Of a DNA stretch of 64,000 bases, positions 46,701 to 54,465 are shown piece after piece (within the stretch, counting starts at the first letter, position 1; every line of letters begins with the position of its first letter). The translations under genes were made by a program, and so were the position numbers. The notes beneath the pieces were generated by a model. It searched no databases and was not told the DNA's origin. It was given only the letters and a program-made list of their open reading frames with translations. The stretch comes from Dyadobacter fermentans DSM 18053 (GTDB taxonomy: Bacteria; Bacteroidota; Bacteroidia; Cytophagales; Spirosomataceae): assembly GCF_000023125.1 (NCBI RefSeq), contig NC_013037.1, forward strand, positions 6,860,501 through 6,924,500, read 5' to 3'.

Positions 46701-46945
46701 CGGCGTGGACGGGCAAAGGGCCATTCAGCGAAAACAACAGCCTGAACACGCAAATCATCGTAGACCAGAGCGAGACATTCAGAGCAACAGTTACCAACTA
46801 TAAAAACCCTTATCTGATGGGCTACGGAGCCGGCGTGAGAACTACGCTATTCGGTTTCTATGCGAAATTTGATTACGCCTGGGGTGTCGATAATGGTTAC
46901 ACCAATAAACCCATTCCTTACGTAACATTGGGTTATGATTTTTGA
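43727..46945 (+). CDS. large TolB-like propeller and outer-membrane-barrel protein with degenerate peptidase-MA domain
   Basis: 1072 residues with a signal peptide (about 1-27). Domains in order: a peptidase-MA-like region (about 45-280, IFRTTNFEIYHHQGG, LPEWFMTGTAAYIAEGW), but where the family has HExxH this reads RDISL. A WD40/TolB-type propeller follows (about 300-590, VDMDVSHDGSMLAVSADKAGQNDLFLI, RVVFSSNRP). An Ala-rich linker of about 45 residues comes next (about 590-645). The C-terminal beta-barrel of the D15/BamA-like kind has RGY-like FRLNRLSGTSY and ends ...YVTLGYDF. It likely spans the outer membrane with a periplasmic propeller. The role is unknown, and the apparent lack of zinc ligands argues against protease activity. 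Confidence 0.85.
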   Translation: MSRRYIYTLTFSIGLLTVLGLFSESIAQRYPSQETFGKNRVQYKKFNWKIFRTTNFEIYHHQGGTSLARLTAQYAESEFDKITDVLGWTPYNRVKIFLYNSPAELEQSNMGLSVLDNLSDQKLNLAQSRVEVAYTGDQIGFRKKLVRDISLLFVYDMLYGGNMKEALQSSLLLTLPEWFMTGTAAYIAEGWSPELNDYMRDFFKNRNVRKPTLMQGDDATLIGHSIWNYIAERYGKDKISDILNLTRIIRTEQTSITSTLGVQSYNRFLRDWRAYYLNQTKNAEQFYTDPNPTWKYKLNEFNVTDASAVIKVSPDKKFTAVSEIKNGRYRVYLFDSESGSKKVVRQGKLDIIGGRMKTQPPLLGWSKNNVLTILANENDKKNLYMYENVGTKKIRIKTKRNIRGLDQIVDMDVSHDGSMLAVSADKAGQNDLFLISVARASTLPLTNDLYDDLSPRFIQGSSRRVVFSSNRPVDSLGTGDKGNFKSIAPSYTIFEHDGAPRTGTIVKLVETEGKTKVTPVYADDNDVVYLSNGKGVNNLYKYNRASQTSSQLTNYIQNIRNADVNLKAAGGALAYTYLNDGYYTAAYKNSFDLNTTVNPPALNVASAGNAGAANAAAPAVNADSAAKAAQAGQAPKLALKDGEVDTDNYEFDEDVLKSFESRRNRGTFPTTPGVASRTRAVRENIAIKGPYNYKGLFITNDAASDWRIDPIRGFGYAQSISMNDLLENHVIKAGIFISSNFRNSDLFAEYNNNTYRVDFGLRVDRRTLYNDSEGLIQKYRFNQLMFTASYPFSTTSRLSVSPMFTSTRMIDVLLPNPDLASNYGGVRSEFVFDNTRVNGMNMMEGTRFKIRYDLYQGLSNGNESFNRASLDFRHYQKIHRDLILAVRAAASHSGGRAPKQNILGGMENWIGNRKENRTGDNPLNFQRDNRDIFFADFATNLRGFRLNRLSGTSYMLLNAELRIPLVKYLYRGAITSSFLRNFQIVGFGDIGTAWTGKGPFSENNSLNTQIIVDQSETFRATVTNYKNPYLMGYGAGVRTTLFGFYAKFDYAWGVDNGYTNKPIPYVTLGYDF

Positions 46946-46985
46946 CATAACACAGCAGTAGAAAAGCATTATACAAGAGTTCTAA

Positions 46986-47016
46986 AAATGGCAAGAGATA
47001 GACTCTCCTGCCATTT
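46986..47016 (+). terminator. terminator after the TolB/barrel gene
   Basis: AAATGGCA and TGCCATTT form the base stem with GAGA/TCTC above one mismatch, followed by a T-rich tail. Confidence 0.7.
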
Positions 47017-47072
47017 TTATTTACAAAAACCCATTTTCAGTGCCCATGATATTCAAGAACACACCTGAACTT

Positions 47073-47975
47073 ATGAAGCGAATTATCATTGCCGGAATGC
47101 TCGTTTTTACTGCCGGCAGCGCCGCTTTCGCGCAACGCGAAGTGCTGTATGAGCAATACGTGCAGAACCCGATGTCGATCAATCCCGGCTTTACGGGTGT
47201 GCGCGAGGACTTTAATATGACCGCCATTTTCCGCAGGAAGTGGTTCAATATCCCCAATTCGCCCACCAGCCAGACTTTCGCGGCCGACGGAGCCATCGCT
47301 AACGGAAAGTTTGGGATTGGTTTCCAGGCATTGAACGACCAGACCAGCTATTTCACAACCACCGGGTTTGTAGGGTCTTTCGCATTCCACCTCGGCATTT
47401 CCGATACCTGGAAACTGGGGCTGGGCGCGCAGGGCGGCATCAATGTTTTACCCGTTTCGGATGGAAGAAATATTGGCAACAACCGGGCAATGGGAAGTTT
47501 CGGCCTTGGCGCCTGGCTGCGGTCGGAGCAATGGTATGTGGGGATATCGAAGCCGGAGCTGCTTTCCCAGAGATTCGGGGACCAGTTGGTTGGTTCACTT
47601 TACCGGCGGCCGCTATACATCATGGCGGGTGGGAGCCACGACCTGGGCGATGATATCATGATGTTGCCGCATATCCTGCTGGTGCAGGAAAAGGACCACA
47701 AACTGAGATTCGACATCGGATCGCGATTCTGGTTCAGGGAGAAGGTAGGCCTTGGCGCGTCTTATCGTGTGGGAGGGGGGATCAGCGGTTTTGCCGCGAA
47801 AGTGGATTATTTGCAGTTAACCGCTGAGGTTCAGGCGGGAAAGAACGTGAGGTTGGGGTATTTTTACAGCACCCGGCAGGCCGAGCAGATTTATGCAAGC
47901 TACTCCGGCCCGAAAGGCATTCACGAGCTCATGCTGAAATTTATTCCGAATCCGAAAGGCTTTCAGAAATTCTGA
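47073..47975 (+). CDS. PorP/SprF family type IX secretion-linked membrane protein
   Basis: 300 residues from the ATG at 47073, which starts a good signal peptide (MKRIIIAGMLVFTAGSAAFAQ). The open frame extends upstream to 47040. The body has YVQNPMSINPGFTGVREDFNMTAIFRRKW and later FSLGAW-like barrel strands (GSFGLGAWLRSEQWYVGISKPELL, RPLYIMAGGSHDLGDD) that define PorP/SprF. These proteins act in type IX secretion or anchor gliding adhesins. Which role applies here cannot be told. It is preceded by a terminator and starts a separate transcript. Confidence 0.88.
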   Translation: MKRIIIAGMLVFTAGSAAFAQREVLYEQYVQNPMSINPGFTGVREDFNMTAIFRRKWFNIPNSPTSQTFAADGAIANGKFGIGFQALNDQTSYFTTTGFVGSFAFHLGISDTWKLGLGAQGGINVLPVSDGRNIGNNRAMGSFGLGAWLRSEQWYVGISKPELLSQRFGDQLVGSLYRRPLYIMAGGSHDLGDDIMMLPHILLVQEKDHKLRFDIGSRFWFREKVGLGASYRVGGGISGFAAKVDYLQLTAEVQAGKNVRLGYFYSTRQAEQIYASYSGPKGIHELMLKFIPNPKGFQKF

Positions 47976-48052
47976 CGTCGGGAACCATTCTAAATCGTGT
48001 TTTTGGTTGAGTTAAAAGGATATTTTTATTCGTAATCTTTACATAAGTCTCG

Positions 48053-48060
48053 TACCTTTG
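48053..48060 (+). promoter_or_regulatory. -7 promoter element of sucA (TACCTTTG)
   Basis: An exact TAnnTTTG lies 29 bp before the sucA ATG at 48089. The -33 region at about 48027-48034 is T-rich but not canonical. A leader of about 25 nt is predicted. Confidence 0.65.
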
Positions 48061-48088
48061 TGCCATAAATGAACTACTCACTTTTGTG

Positions 48089-50851
48089 ATGGATAAATAC
48101 ACTTATATAGCAAATTCCGACGCCGCTTATATTGAAGAATTGTACAATTCTTATAAGCAAGATGCAGCCTCCGTGGACGAGGGCTGGCAGAAGTTTTTTG
48201 AAGGTTATGATTTTTACCAAAAATATCCGGTATCCGGCAACGGTCACGCTAATGGCTCCGCCAACGGCAAAGAAGCATCGGTAGCCGGCAAAGCCGATCC
48301 TGCGCGCATCCGCAAGGAAATGGAAGTGGTGCATTTGATCCGCGGATACAGGTCGAGAGGCCACCTGCTGGCGACCACGAACCCGATCCAGAAAAGGAAA
48401 GACCGCCGCCCGCAATTGGACATTGCTGATTTTAATCTGGGACCCGAAGACCTCGATACTGTTTTTGAAGCCGGTATTGAGGTCTTTGATCGTCCGGCCA
48501 CCCTGCGTGAGATCGTGGACGCACTGAAAAAGATCTACGCAAGCAATATTGGTTTTGAATACCTCTATATCCGCGACCGCGAGCAAAAAAGCTGGTTGCG
48601 CAAAAAAATCGAGAAGGAAGCATTGACTATGTCATTCTCGATCGATGAGAAAAAACACATTCTTTCAAAACTGAACGAGGCGGTTGTTTTTGAAAACTTC
48701 CTGCATACAAAATACCTCGGTCAGAAACGCTTTTCGCTCGAAGGTGGTGAAACGACCATCCCCGCGCTCGACGCGATGATCAATAAAGCCGCCGAAATGG
48801 GCGTGGTGGAAGTGATGATCGGTATGGCGCACCGCGGCCGCCTGAACGTGCTCGCGAATATCATGCAGAAAACCTACGGACAAATCTTCAATGAGTTCGA
48901 AGGGAACCTGCCCGACCAGGTTTGGGGAGACGGCGACGTGAAATACCACATGGGTTTTGCGAGCCAGATCACCACCAAAGATGGTAATAAAGTGCATTTG
49001 AAGCTCGCCCCGAACCCATCGCACCTCGAAGCGGTGAACCCGGTGGTGGAAGGTTACGTCCGCGCCCGCGCCGATGGCATGTACGATAGCGATTACGATC
49101 GCGTATTGCCCGTTCTGATCCACGGCGACGCTGCTGTGGCCGGCCAGGGTATCGTGTATGAAGTAACCCAGATGTCGGGATTGAACGGCTACTACACGGG
49201 TGGTACGATCCATTTTGTGATCAATAACCAGGTTGGTTTTACCACCGACTTTGTGGATGCACGTTCGTCGATTTACTGTACGGACATCGCCAAAATCGTG
49301 GATGCACCTGTATTGCACGTCAATGGCGACGATCCGGAGGCGGTGGTGTATTGTATGCGCCTTGCGGTGGAGTACCGTCAGAAATTCAATAAGGACATTT
49401 TTATTGATATGGTTTGTTACCGCCGTCATGGACACAATGAGGCGGATGAACCGAAATTTACGCAGCCGGTTCTGTACAAATCGATCGATAAGCATCAGAA
49501 CCCGCGCGAAATCTACCAGAAAACGCTCGCAGAACGGGGTGACGTGGATGCACAGCTGGCCGATACCATGGATAAGGAGTTCAAGCAACTATTGCAGGAA
49601 CGCCTCGATATGGTGAAGCAAAAAGCATTGCCTTACACGCTTCCGAAACTGGAAGAAGAGTGGCACAAGCTGCGTAAGTCGAAACCGGAAGATTTTGAAA
49701 AATCGCCCGAAACCGGCGTGCCGCTGGAACAGTTGGAAAAAATTGGTCAGGCGCTGATCAAAACGCCCGAGAATTTCAACAGGCTGAAACAAATCGATAA
49801 GCTGCTCAAAGACCGTGAGCAGATGATTTTTGATAAAAAAGAAGTAAACTGGGCCACTGCCGAATTGCTCGCTTACGGTTCGATCCTCGCGGAAGGCAAC
49901 ATCGTTCGATTGAGCGGTCAGGATGTGCAGCGCGGTACATTCTCGCACCGCCACGCAGTATTGCGCGATGTGGAAACCAATGCGGCATACAATAGCTTGC
50001 AGCACATTCAGGAAGGCCAGGGCCAGTTCATGATTTACAACTCCCTGCTTTCGGAATATGGTGTTCTCGGGTTCGAATTCGGTTACTCAATGGCCAATCC
50101 GAATGCACTGGTGATCTGGGAAGCGCAATTTGGTGACTTTGCCAATGGCGCGCAGGTGACGATCGACCAATTCGTAACATCGAGCGAAACCAAATGGGAT
50201 CGCTGGACAGGGCTGGTGATGTTGTTGCCGCACGGTTACGAAGGGCAAGGTCCAGAACACTCGAATGCCCGTCCGGAGCGCTATTTGCAGCTTTCGGCCA
50301 ACTATAACATTATTGTAGCGAACGTTACCACGCCAGCCAACTTCTTCCACTTGCTGCGCCGTCAGTTGAAATTCCCGTTCCGCAAGCCGTTGATCGTAAT
50401 GTCGCCGAAGTCGATGCTGCGCCACCCGCTTTGCGTTTCGCCGGTCGACAGCCTGGTGAGCGGTACTTTCCAGGAAACCATCGGCGATACTTTTGCTGAT
50501 CCGAAGAAAGTGAAGAAAGTGTTGCTTTGCACCGGCAAGCTGTATTACGAACTATACGAAAAACAGCAGGCCGACAAGCGTGACGACGTGGCGATCATCC
50601 GTCTGGAACAAATGCACCCGTTCCCGCAAACGCAGATCGACGCACACCTGAGCCAGTATGAAAATGCAAGTGTGTACTGGGTACAGGAAGAGCCCTTCAA
50701 CATGGGAGGATGGACGTTCATGCTGCGCATGTACAAAGGCGTGAAGCCGTTGCAGGTAATCGCCCGCGAACCAAGCGCGTCGCCTTCGACTGGTTTCTCG
50801 AAAATCCATGCGAAAGAGCAGGCCGAGATTATCAGCAGAGCTTTTGAATGA
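48089..50851 (+). CDS. sucA: 2-oxoglutarate dehydrogenase E1 component
   Basis: 920 residues from the ATG at 48089. A GTG one codon earlier is also in frame. It has the N-terminal OGDH segment NSDAAYIEELYNSYKQDAASVDEGWQKFF, the thiamine-diphosphate core (MIGMAHRGRLNVLAN, HGDAAVAGQGIVYE, TGGTIHFVINNQVGFTTD) and the transketolase-type C-terminal half with the HEAD-equivalent GHNEADEPKFTQP. It decarboxylates 2-oxoglutarate in the citric-acid cycle. The E2 gene follows 47 bp downstream, so the pair is an operon. The lipoamide-dehydrogenase E3 is not in the window. Confidence 0.97.
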   Translation: MDKYTYIANSDAAYIEELYNSYKQDAASVDEGWQKFFEGYDFYQKYPVSGNGHANGSANGKEASVAGKADPARIRKEMEVVHLIRGYRSRGHLLATTNPIQKRKDRRPQLDIADFNLGPEDLDTVFEAGIEVFDRPATLREIVDALKKIYASNIGFEYLYIRDREQKSWLRKKIEKEALTMSFSIDEKKHILSKLNEAVVFENFLHTKYLGQKRFSLEGGETTIPALDAMINKAAEMGVVEVMIGMAHRGRLNVLANIMQKTYGQIFNEFEGNLPDQVWGDGDVKYHMGFASQITTKDGNKVHLKLAPNPSHLEAVNPVVEGYVRARADGMYDSDYDRVLPVLIHGDAAVAGQGIVYEVTQMSGLNGYYTGGTIHFVINNQVGFTTDFVDARSSIYCTDIAKIVDAPVLHVNGDDPEAVVYCMRLAVEYRQKFNKDIFIDMVCYRRHGHNEADEPKFTQPVLYKSIDKHQNPREIYQKTLAERGDVDAQLADTMDKEFKQLLQERLDMVKQKALPYTLPKLEEEWHKLRKSKPEDFEKSPETGVPLEQLEKIGQALIKTPENFNRLKQIDKLLKDREQMIFDKKEVNWATAELLAYGSILAEGNIVRLSGQDVQRGTFSHRHAVLRDVETNAAYNSLQHIQEGQGQFMIYNSLLSEYGVLGFEFGYSMANPNALVIWEAQFGDFANGAQVTIDQFVTSSETKWDRWTGLVMLLPHGYEGQGPEHSNARPERYLQLSANYNIIVANVTTPANFFHLLRRQLKFPFRKPLIVMSPKSMLRHPLCVSPVDSLVSGTFQETIGDTFADPKKVKKVLLCTGKLYYELYEKQQADKRDDVAIIRLEQMHPFPQTQIDAHLSQYENASVYWVQEEPFNMGGWTFMLRMYKGVKPLQVIAREPSASPSTGFSKIHAKEQAEIISRAFE

Positions 50852-50898
50852 TATTCCTATAATTTTTGACTCAATTCAATAACAAGATTGCACATAAA

Positions 50899-52488
50899 AT
50901 GGCTGAAATTGAAATAAAAGTACCGCCCGTTGGCGAGTCGATTACCGAGGTTACGATAGGAAACTGGTTCAAAAATGATGGCGATTTTGTGAAGATGGAC
51001 GAGGTGATCTGCGGACTGGATTCGGACAAAGCGACATTTGAACTGACCGCGGAAGCAGAAGGTATATTGCATATTAAAGCACAGGAAGGCGATACATTGA
51101 ACATCGGTGACCTGATCGCGACCATAGAAGCTGCCAACGGCGCGGCACCGAAAGCAACAGCTCCGAAAGCAGAAGCGGCTGCTCCTGCGGCGGCATCGGC
51201 TCCTGCGGCAGCTCCGGCACCCGAGCCGGCGAAAGCTGAAACCCCCGCGGCAGCACCAGCGGCTACGACAGGCCAGGTGTATGAAATGAAAGTTCCCGCG
51301 GTAGGAGAGTCTATCAGCGAAGTAACAATCGCTTCTTGGAGCAAAAAAGATGGTGACTACGTGACTGTGGACGAAATCCTGTGCGAACTGGAATCGGACA
51401 AAGCGACATTTGAACTCCCTGCGGAAGCAGCCGGTATATTGACGATCGTCGGAAAAGAAGGCGACACGTTGTCGATCGGTGCGGTGATCTGTACCATCGC
51501 GCAAACGGAGGGTGCTCCTGCATCGGCCTCGTCAGCTCCGCAAGCATCGGCCCCGGCTGCTGCTGCGCCTGCTGATAAAGGTTACAGCGAGAAACACGCA
51601 TCGCCTGTTGCCGCGAAAATCCTGGCAGAAAAAGGAATCGATCCGAAAGATGTAAACGGTTCCGGCTCAGGAGGCAAAATCATGAAAGACGATGCATTGA
51701 AGGCTGAAAAAGCGGCTCCGGCTGCTGCTCCTGCCGCTGCTAAACCGGCCGCTGCCGCTGCTCCTGCCGCCGCAGCTCCTGCGGGCGCCCGTGCATCCCG
51801 CCGCGAGAAAATGACGTCGTTGCGCAAAACCATCGCCCGTCGCCTGGTAGCAGTGAAAAATGAAACGGCTATGCTCACCACTTTCAATGAAGTGGATATG
51901 AAGCCGATCATGGATTTGCGTGCGAAGTTCAAAGATAAATTCAAAGAAAAACACGAGGTAGGACTTGGTTTCATGTCGTTCTTCGTGAAGGCGGTAACCG
52001 TGGCGTTGAAAGACTTCCCGGTCGTGAATGCCTATATCGACGGAGAAGAGCTGGTTTACAACGATTTTGCGGACATTTCAGTAGCCGTATCTACACCGCG
52101 CGGATTGGTTGTGCCGGTGATCCGCAATGCTGAGAACCTGTCGTTCGCGGGCGTTGAGAAAGAAATCGTTCGTCTGGCGGTTCGTGCGCGTGACGGTAAA
52201 CTGGGCCTCGATGAAATGTCGGGTGGTACATTTACGATCACCAACGGCGGTATTTTCGGGTCAATGCTTTCAACTCCGATCATTAACGCGCCGCAATCGG
52301 CGATCCTCGGTATGCATAATATCGTTGAACGCGCGGTGGTGATTGATGGCCAGATCGTCGTTCGTCCGATCATGTACGTGGCACTGTCATACGACCACCG
52401 GACTATCGACGGTAAAGACTCAGTGAGCTTCCTGGTTCGCGTGAAACAGCTCCTCGAAGACCCGACCCGTTTGTTGTTGGATATTTAA
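50899..52488 (+). CDS. sucB: dihydrolipoamide succinyltransferase E2 with two lipoyl domains
   Basis: 529 residues from the ATG at 50899. Lipoyl domain 1 occupies about 1-77 (Lys44 in SDKATF). An Ala/Pro-rich linker follows. Lipoyl domain 2 is at about 129-205 (Lys168 in SDKATF). After a second linker comes the peripheral-subunit-binding domain (about 232-268, [22 protein letters not shown]). The catalytic domain has His500 and Asp504 in the HRTIDG motif. Two lipoyl domains are more than the single one of E. coli SucB. It follows sucA by 47 bp, which supports 2-oxoglutarate rather than pyruvate as the substrate. Confidence 0.95.
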   Translation: MAEIEIKVPPVGESITEVTIGNWFKNDGDFVKMDEVICGLDSDKATFELTAEAEGILHIKAQEGDTLNIGDLIATIEAANGAAPKATAPKAEAAAPAAASAPAAAPAPEPAKAETPAAAPAATTGQVYEMKVPAVGESISEVTIASWSKKDGDYVTVDEILCELESDKATFELPAEAAGILTIVGKEGDTLSIGAVICTIAQTEGAPASASSAPQASAPAAAAPADKGYSEKHASPVAAKILAEKGIDPKDVNGSGSGGKIMKDDALKAEKAAPAAAPAAAKPAAAAAPAAAAPAGARASRREKMTSLRKTIARRLVAVKNETAMLTTFNEVDMKPIMDLRAKFKDKFKEKHEVGLGFMSFFVKAVTVALKDFPVVNAYIDGEELVYNDFADISVAVSTPRGLVVPVIRNAENLSFAGVEKEIVRLAVRARDGKLGLDEMSGGTFTITNGGIFGSMLSTPIINAPQSAILGMHNIVERAVVIDGQIVVRPIMYVALSYDHRTIDGKDSVSFLVRVKQLLEDPTRLLLDI

Positions 52489-52513
52489 TATTATCATTTC
52501 GGAAAAATAAATG

Positions 52514-52545
52514 CAGAACAGGCCCGGATTTCCGGGCCTGTTCTG
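52514..52545 (+). terminator. terminator of the sucAB operon
   Basis: A 15-bp stem (CAGAACAGGCCCGGA and its complement) with a 2-nt loop is followed by TTTTG. Confidence 0.85.
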
Positions 52546-52610
52546 TTTTGCAGCTAAGAACTTCGCGCAATGTGCTGCTTAGCAATCCTGACTGCACACT
52601 GGCAGGAGGT

Positions 52611-52937
52611 TTATTGCAGCTTCGTATTTTGTTTATGCCGGTCCTTATCGCGGTCGGTTTTCTTGGCGAGATTCTTCTCAAATGCCTCGGTCAGATTAAT
52701 GCCTGTCTGATTGGCCAGGCATATCAGCACCCATAGCACGTCAGCCATTTCATCGCCCAGGTCTTTCCCCATATCCGATTTTTTGAAAGACTGGTCGCCG
52801 TAGGTTCGCGCCATAATGCGCGCGAGCTCACCTACCTCTTCGGTGAGGATAGTCATATTGGTCAGTTCTGAAAAGTATCTTACGCCGTAAATTTTGATCC
52901 ATTGATCAACCTGATCTTGTGCTTCTTGGATGGACAT
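52611..52937 (-). CDS. MazG-like nucleotide pyrophosphohydrolase
   Basis: 108 residues, all-alpha. The metal motif is TEEVGELARIMART (EExxE type, about 31-44) with the second acidic pair in LGDEMADVLWVLI (about 59-71). This fits the dimeric dCTPase/MazG-like fold, which hydrolyses non-canonical or surplus NTPs to NMPs. The Lys/Asp-rich C-terminus is unique. A repeat block separates it from dtd upstream. Confidence 0.9.
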   Translation of the reverse strand: MSIQEAQDQVDQWIKIYGVRYFSELTNMTILTEEVGELARIMARTYGDQSFKKSDMGKDLGDEMADVLWVLICLANQTGINLTEAFEKNLAKKTDRDKDRHKQNTKLQ

Positions 52938-53157
52938 GATTGAATGATTGAATGATCCGCCGTGGAACGGGGAATGAGTGAATGAGCCGCCGTGGAACGG
53001 GGAATGAGTGAATGAGTGAATGAGTGAATGATCGAATGAGTCAATGTGTGAATGAGCCGCCGTGGAACGGGGAATGAGTGAATGTGTGAATGAGCCGCTG
53101 TGTAACGGGGAATGTGTGAATGATTTGCTGTGGAACTGGAAATGAGTGAATATTTCA
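52938..53157. repeat. GAATGAGT/GAATGAGCC octamer-type repeats
   Basis: The dtd-MazG gap is a patchwork of two units. One is an octamer family (GAATGAGT with variants GAATGTGT and GAATGATC). The other is a longer unit of about 22 bp, GAGCCGCCGTGGAACGGG, seen three times nearly exactly and twice more in decayed form near 53094-53140. The units alternate without fixed period. A minus-strand reading frame (52880-53164) is open through it only because the repeat avoids stops. I do not call it a gene. Confidence 0.9.
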
Positions 53158-53160
53158 GTG

Positions 53161-53613
53161 TCAAATCCTGTTTTTTGAGTCGATGACGAGGGTGACCGGG
53201 CCGTCGTTGAGCAGCGCCACTTTCATATCCGCACCGAATTTTCCTGTCTGAATGGGCTTTCCGACCTCTTGGCCTAGGAATGCGATCATCTTTTCATAGA
53301 GGGGAATTGCGATTTCCGGTCTGGCGGCTTCGATGAATGAGGGGCGGTTGCCTTTTTTTGTGCTCGCGTGCAGCGTGAACTGGCTGATCAGCAGGATATC
53401 ACCGTCGACTGCTTTTAAATCAAGATTCATTTTCCCTTCCTGATCATTAAACACGCGCAAGCCAATAATTTTCCTTCCCAGCCATTCGATATCCTCCTGC
53501 GAATCGGAACGTGTTATGCCCAGCAGCACCATAAAGCCGGTTTGAATCTGTCCCTTCACTTTTCCGTCGATAGTCACCGAAGCGCTGCTGACGCGCTGGA
53601 TTACTGCAATCAT
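53161..53613 (-). CDS. dtd: D-aminoacyl-tRNA deacylase
   Basis: 150 residues from the ATG at 53613. The open frame extends 11 codons upstream, but MIAVIQRVSSASVTIDG is the true family start. Catalytic-site motifs are SQFTLHASTKKGNRPSF and NDGPVTLVIDSK. It removes D-amino acids, and glycine from tRNA-Ala, to keep translation accurate. A -7 element TACTTTTG at 53644-53651 gives a short leader. Dtd is ordinary in length and sequence. Confidence 0.95.
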   Translation of the reverse strand: MIAVIQRVSSASVTIDGKVKGQIQTGFMVLLGITRSDSQEDIEWLGRKIIGLRVFNDQEGKMNLDLKAVDGDILLISQFTLHASTKKGNRPSFIEAARPEIAIPLYEKMIAFLGQEVGKPIQTGKFGADMKVALLNDGPVTLVIDSKNRI

Positions 53614-53643
53614 GTTTGAATGTATTGGTTTTTGGATTAGGGG

Positions 53644-53651
53644 CAAAAGTA
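53644..53651 (-). promoter_or_regulatory. -7 promoter element of dtd (TACTTTTG)
   Basis: CAAAAGTA on the plus strand reads TAnnTTTG on the minus strand, 30 bp before the dtd ATG. Confidence 0.5.
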
Positions 53652-53800
53652 AGGGAGAATCTGTTACGGTGAGCGTGTCGGTTTTGTGAAATGCCGATCG
53701 TTCAGCGGAACCGGCCGGTGGTACTTTGATCGAGTATAACCAGATACTGTGTACTTAGATAATTAAAACCTTAGCACCGGTTACACGCACTTCACTACAA

Positions 53801-54241
53801 ATGGAAGAACCGCACTATGAATTTGAATATGCCGTCCCTGATGAAGTCTATATATTTGTTAGCAAGGGAAAGCATAAAAGTGTGACTAAAATGGTCAAGT
53901 TTCAGATGATTCAAAATGACATCGCTAACTTGGGTTTTGGTGATTGTACAGATCATGGGGTTGACTTTGATGATCGGGTCGTCACAGACAACGGGGATAT
54001 GGAGAGAGTCTTGGCAACGGTCATCAAAATCACTGCGACCTTTTTGTCAAAAAATCCCGAAGTTTCTGTGTATATTACTGGTAGCACAGCGGCAAGAAAC
54101 AGGTTGTACAGAATCATCATCGGTAACAACTTCGAAGCCATAAGCCAAATTTACAAAGTCTGGGGATATCTGCGTGGCACGTGGTTTCCTTTCGAAAAGA
54201 ATGTAAATTACGAAGCTTTTCTTGTATCAAAACTGTTCTAA
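53801..54241 (+). CDS. DUF6934 family protein
   Basis: 146 residues with no signal and no membrane helix. The family pattern is clear: NLGFGDCTD, VVTDNGDMERVLATVIKITATFLSKNPEVSVYITGSTAARNRLYRI, then an aromatic C-terminus ending in YEAFLVSKLF. The segment GSTAARNRLYR resembles a nucleic-acid or nucleotide-binding loop, but the activity of DUF6934 is unknown. The small gene at 54246 starts 4 bp after the stop. DUF6934 proteins often stand next to a small partner, which suggests a two-gene module. Confidence 0.75.
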   Translation: MEEPHYEFEYAVPDEVYIFVSKGKHKSVTKMVKFQMIQNDIANLGFGDCTDHGVDFDDRVVTDNGDMERVLATVIKITATFLSKNPEVSVYITGSTAARNRLYRIIIGNNFEAISQIYKVWGYLRGTWFPFEKNVNYEAFLVSKLF

Positions 54242-54245
54242 ACTT

Positions 54246-54443
54246 ATGGAAATTGTTAAGATGGTAAGGCGAATACTAACAAAGGTAGACCTCTCGACTG
54301 ACGATTACACCGGCAGATATAACCCAGAACTGGACAAGTACGTGGGTGTAGATCTATTTCCTGAAAAAACGGCCAGGGCGAAAGAAATGCTCAAAAATGC
54401 GCCCCTGCCTCCGGAGCTTCAAAACCGCCAGGTCAAGAAGTGA
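54246..54443 (+). CDS. small protein paired with DUF6934, unknown function
   Basis: 65 residues from the ATG at 54246. Acidic and basic segments alternate ([50 protein letters not shown]), and the end is basic ([11 protein letters not shown]). It starts 4 bp after the DUF6934 stop, so translational coupling is likely. No known domain. The size and pairing are compatible with an antidote, toxin or accessory factor, but nothing in the sequence decides this. Confidence 0.6.
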   Translation: MEIVKMVRRILTKVDLSTDDYTGRYNPELDKYVGVDLFPEKTARAKEMLKNAPLPPELQNRQVKK

Positions 54444-54465
54444 TTTTTTCGCTTATCCTCACCCC

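Noticed and set aside
51125..51800. long minus-strand open frames within sucB
   Set aside because: They are shadows of the Ala/Pro-rich linkers, whose GC-rich codons avoid stops on the other strand.
52880..53164. 94-codon minus-strand reading frame through the octamer repeats
   Set aside because: It is open only because the repeat avoids stop codons, it overlaps the MazG-like gene out of frame, and its product is a low-complexity His/Ser-rich string.
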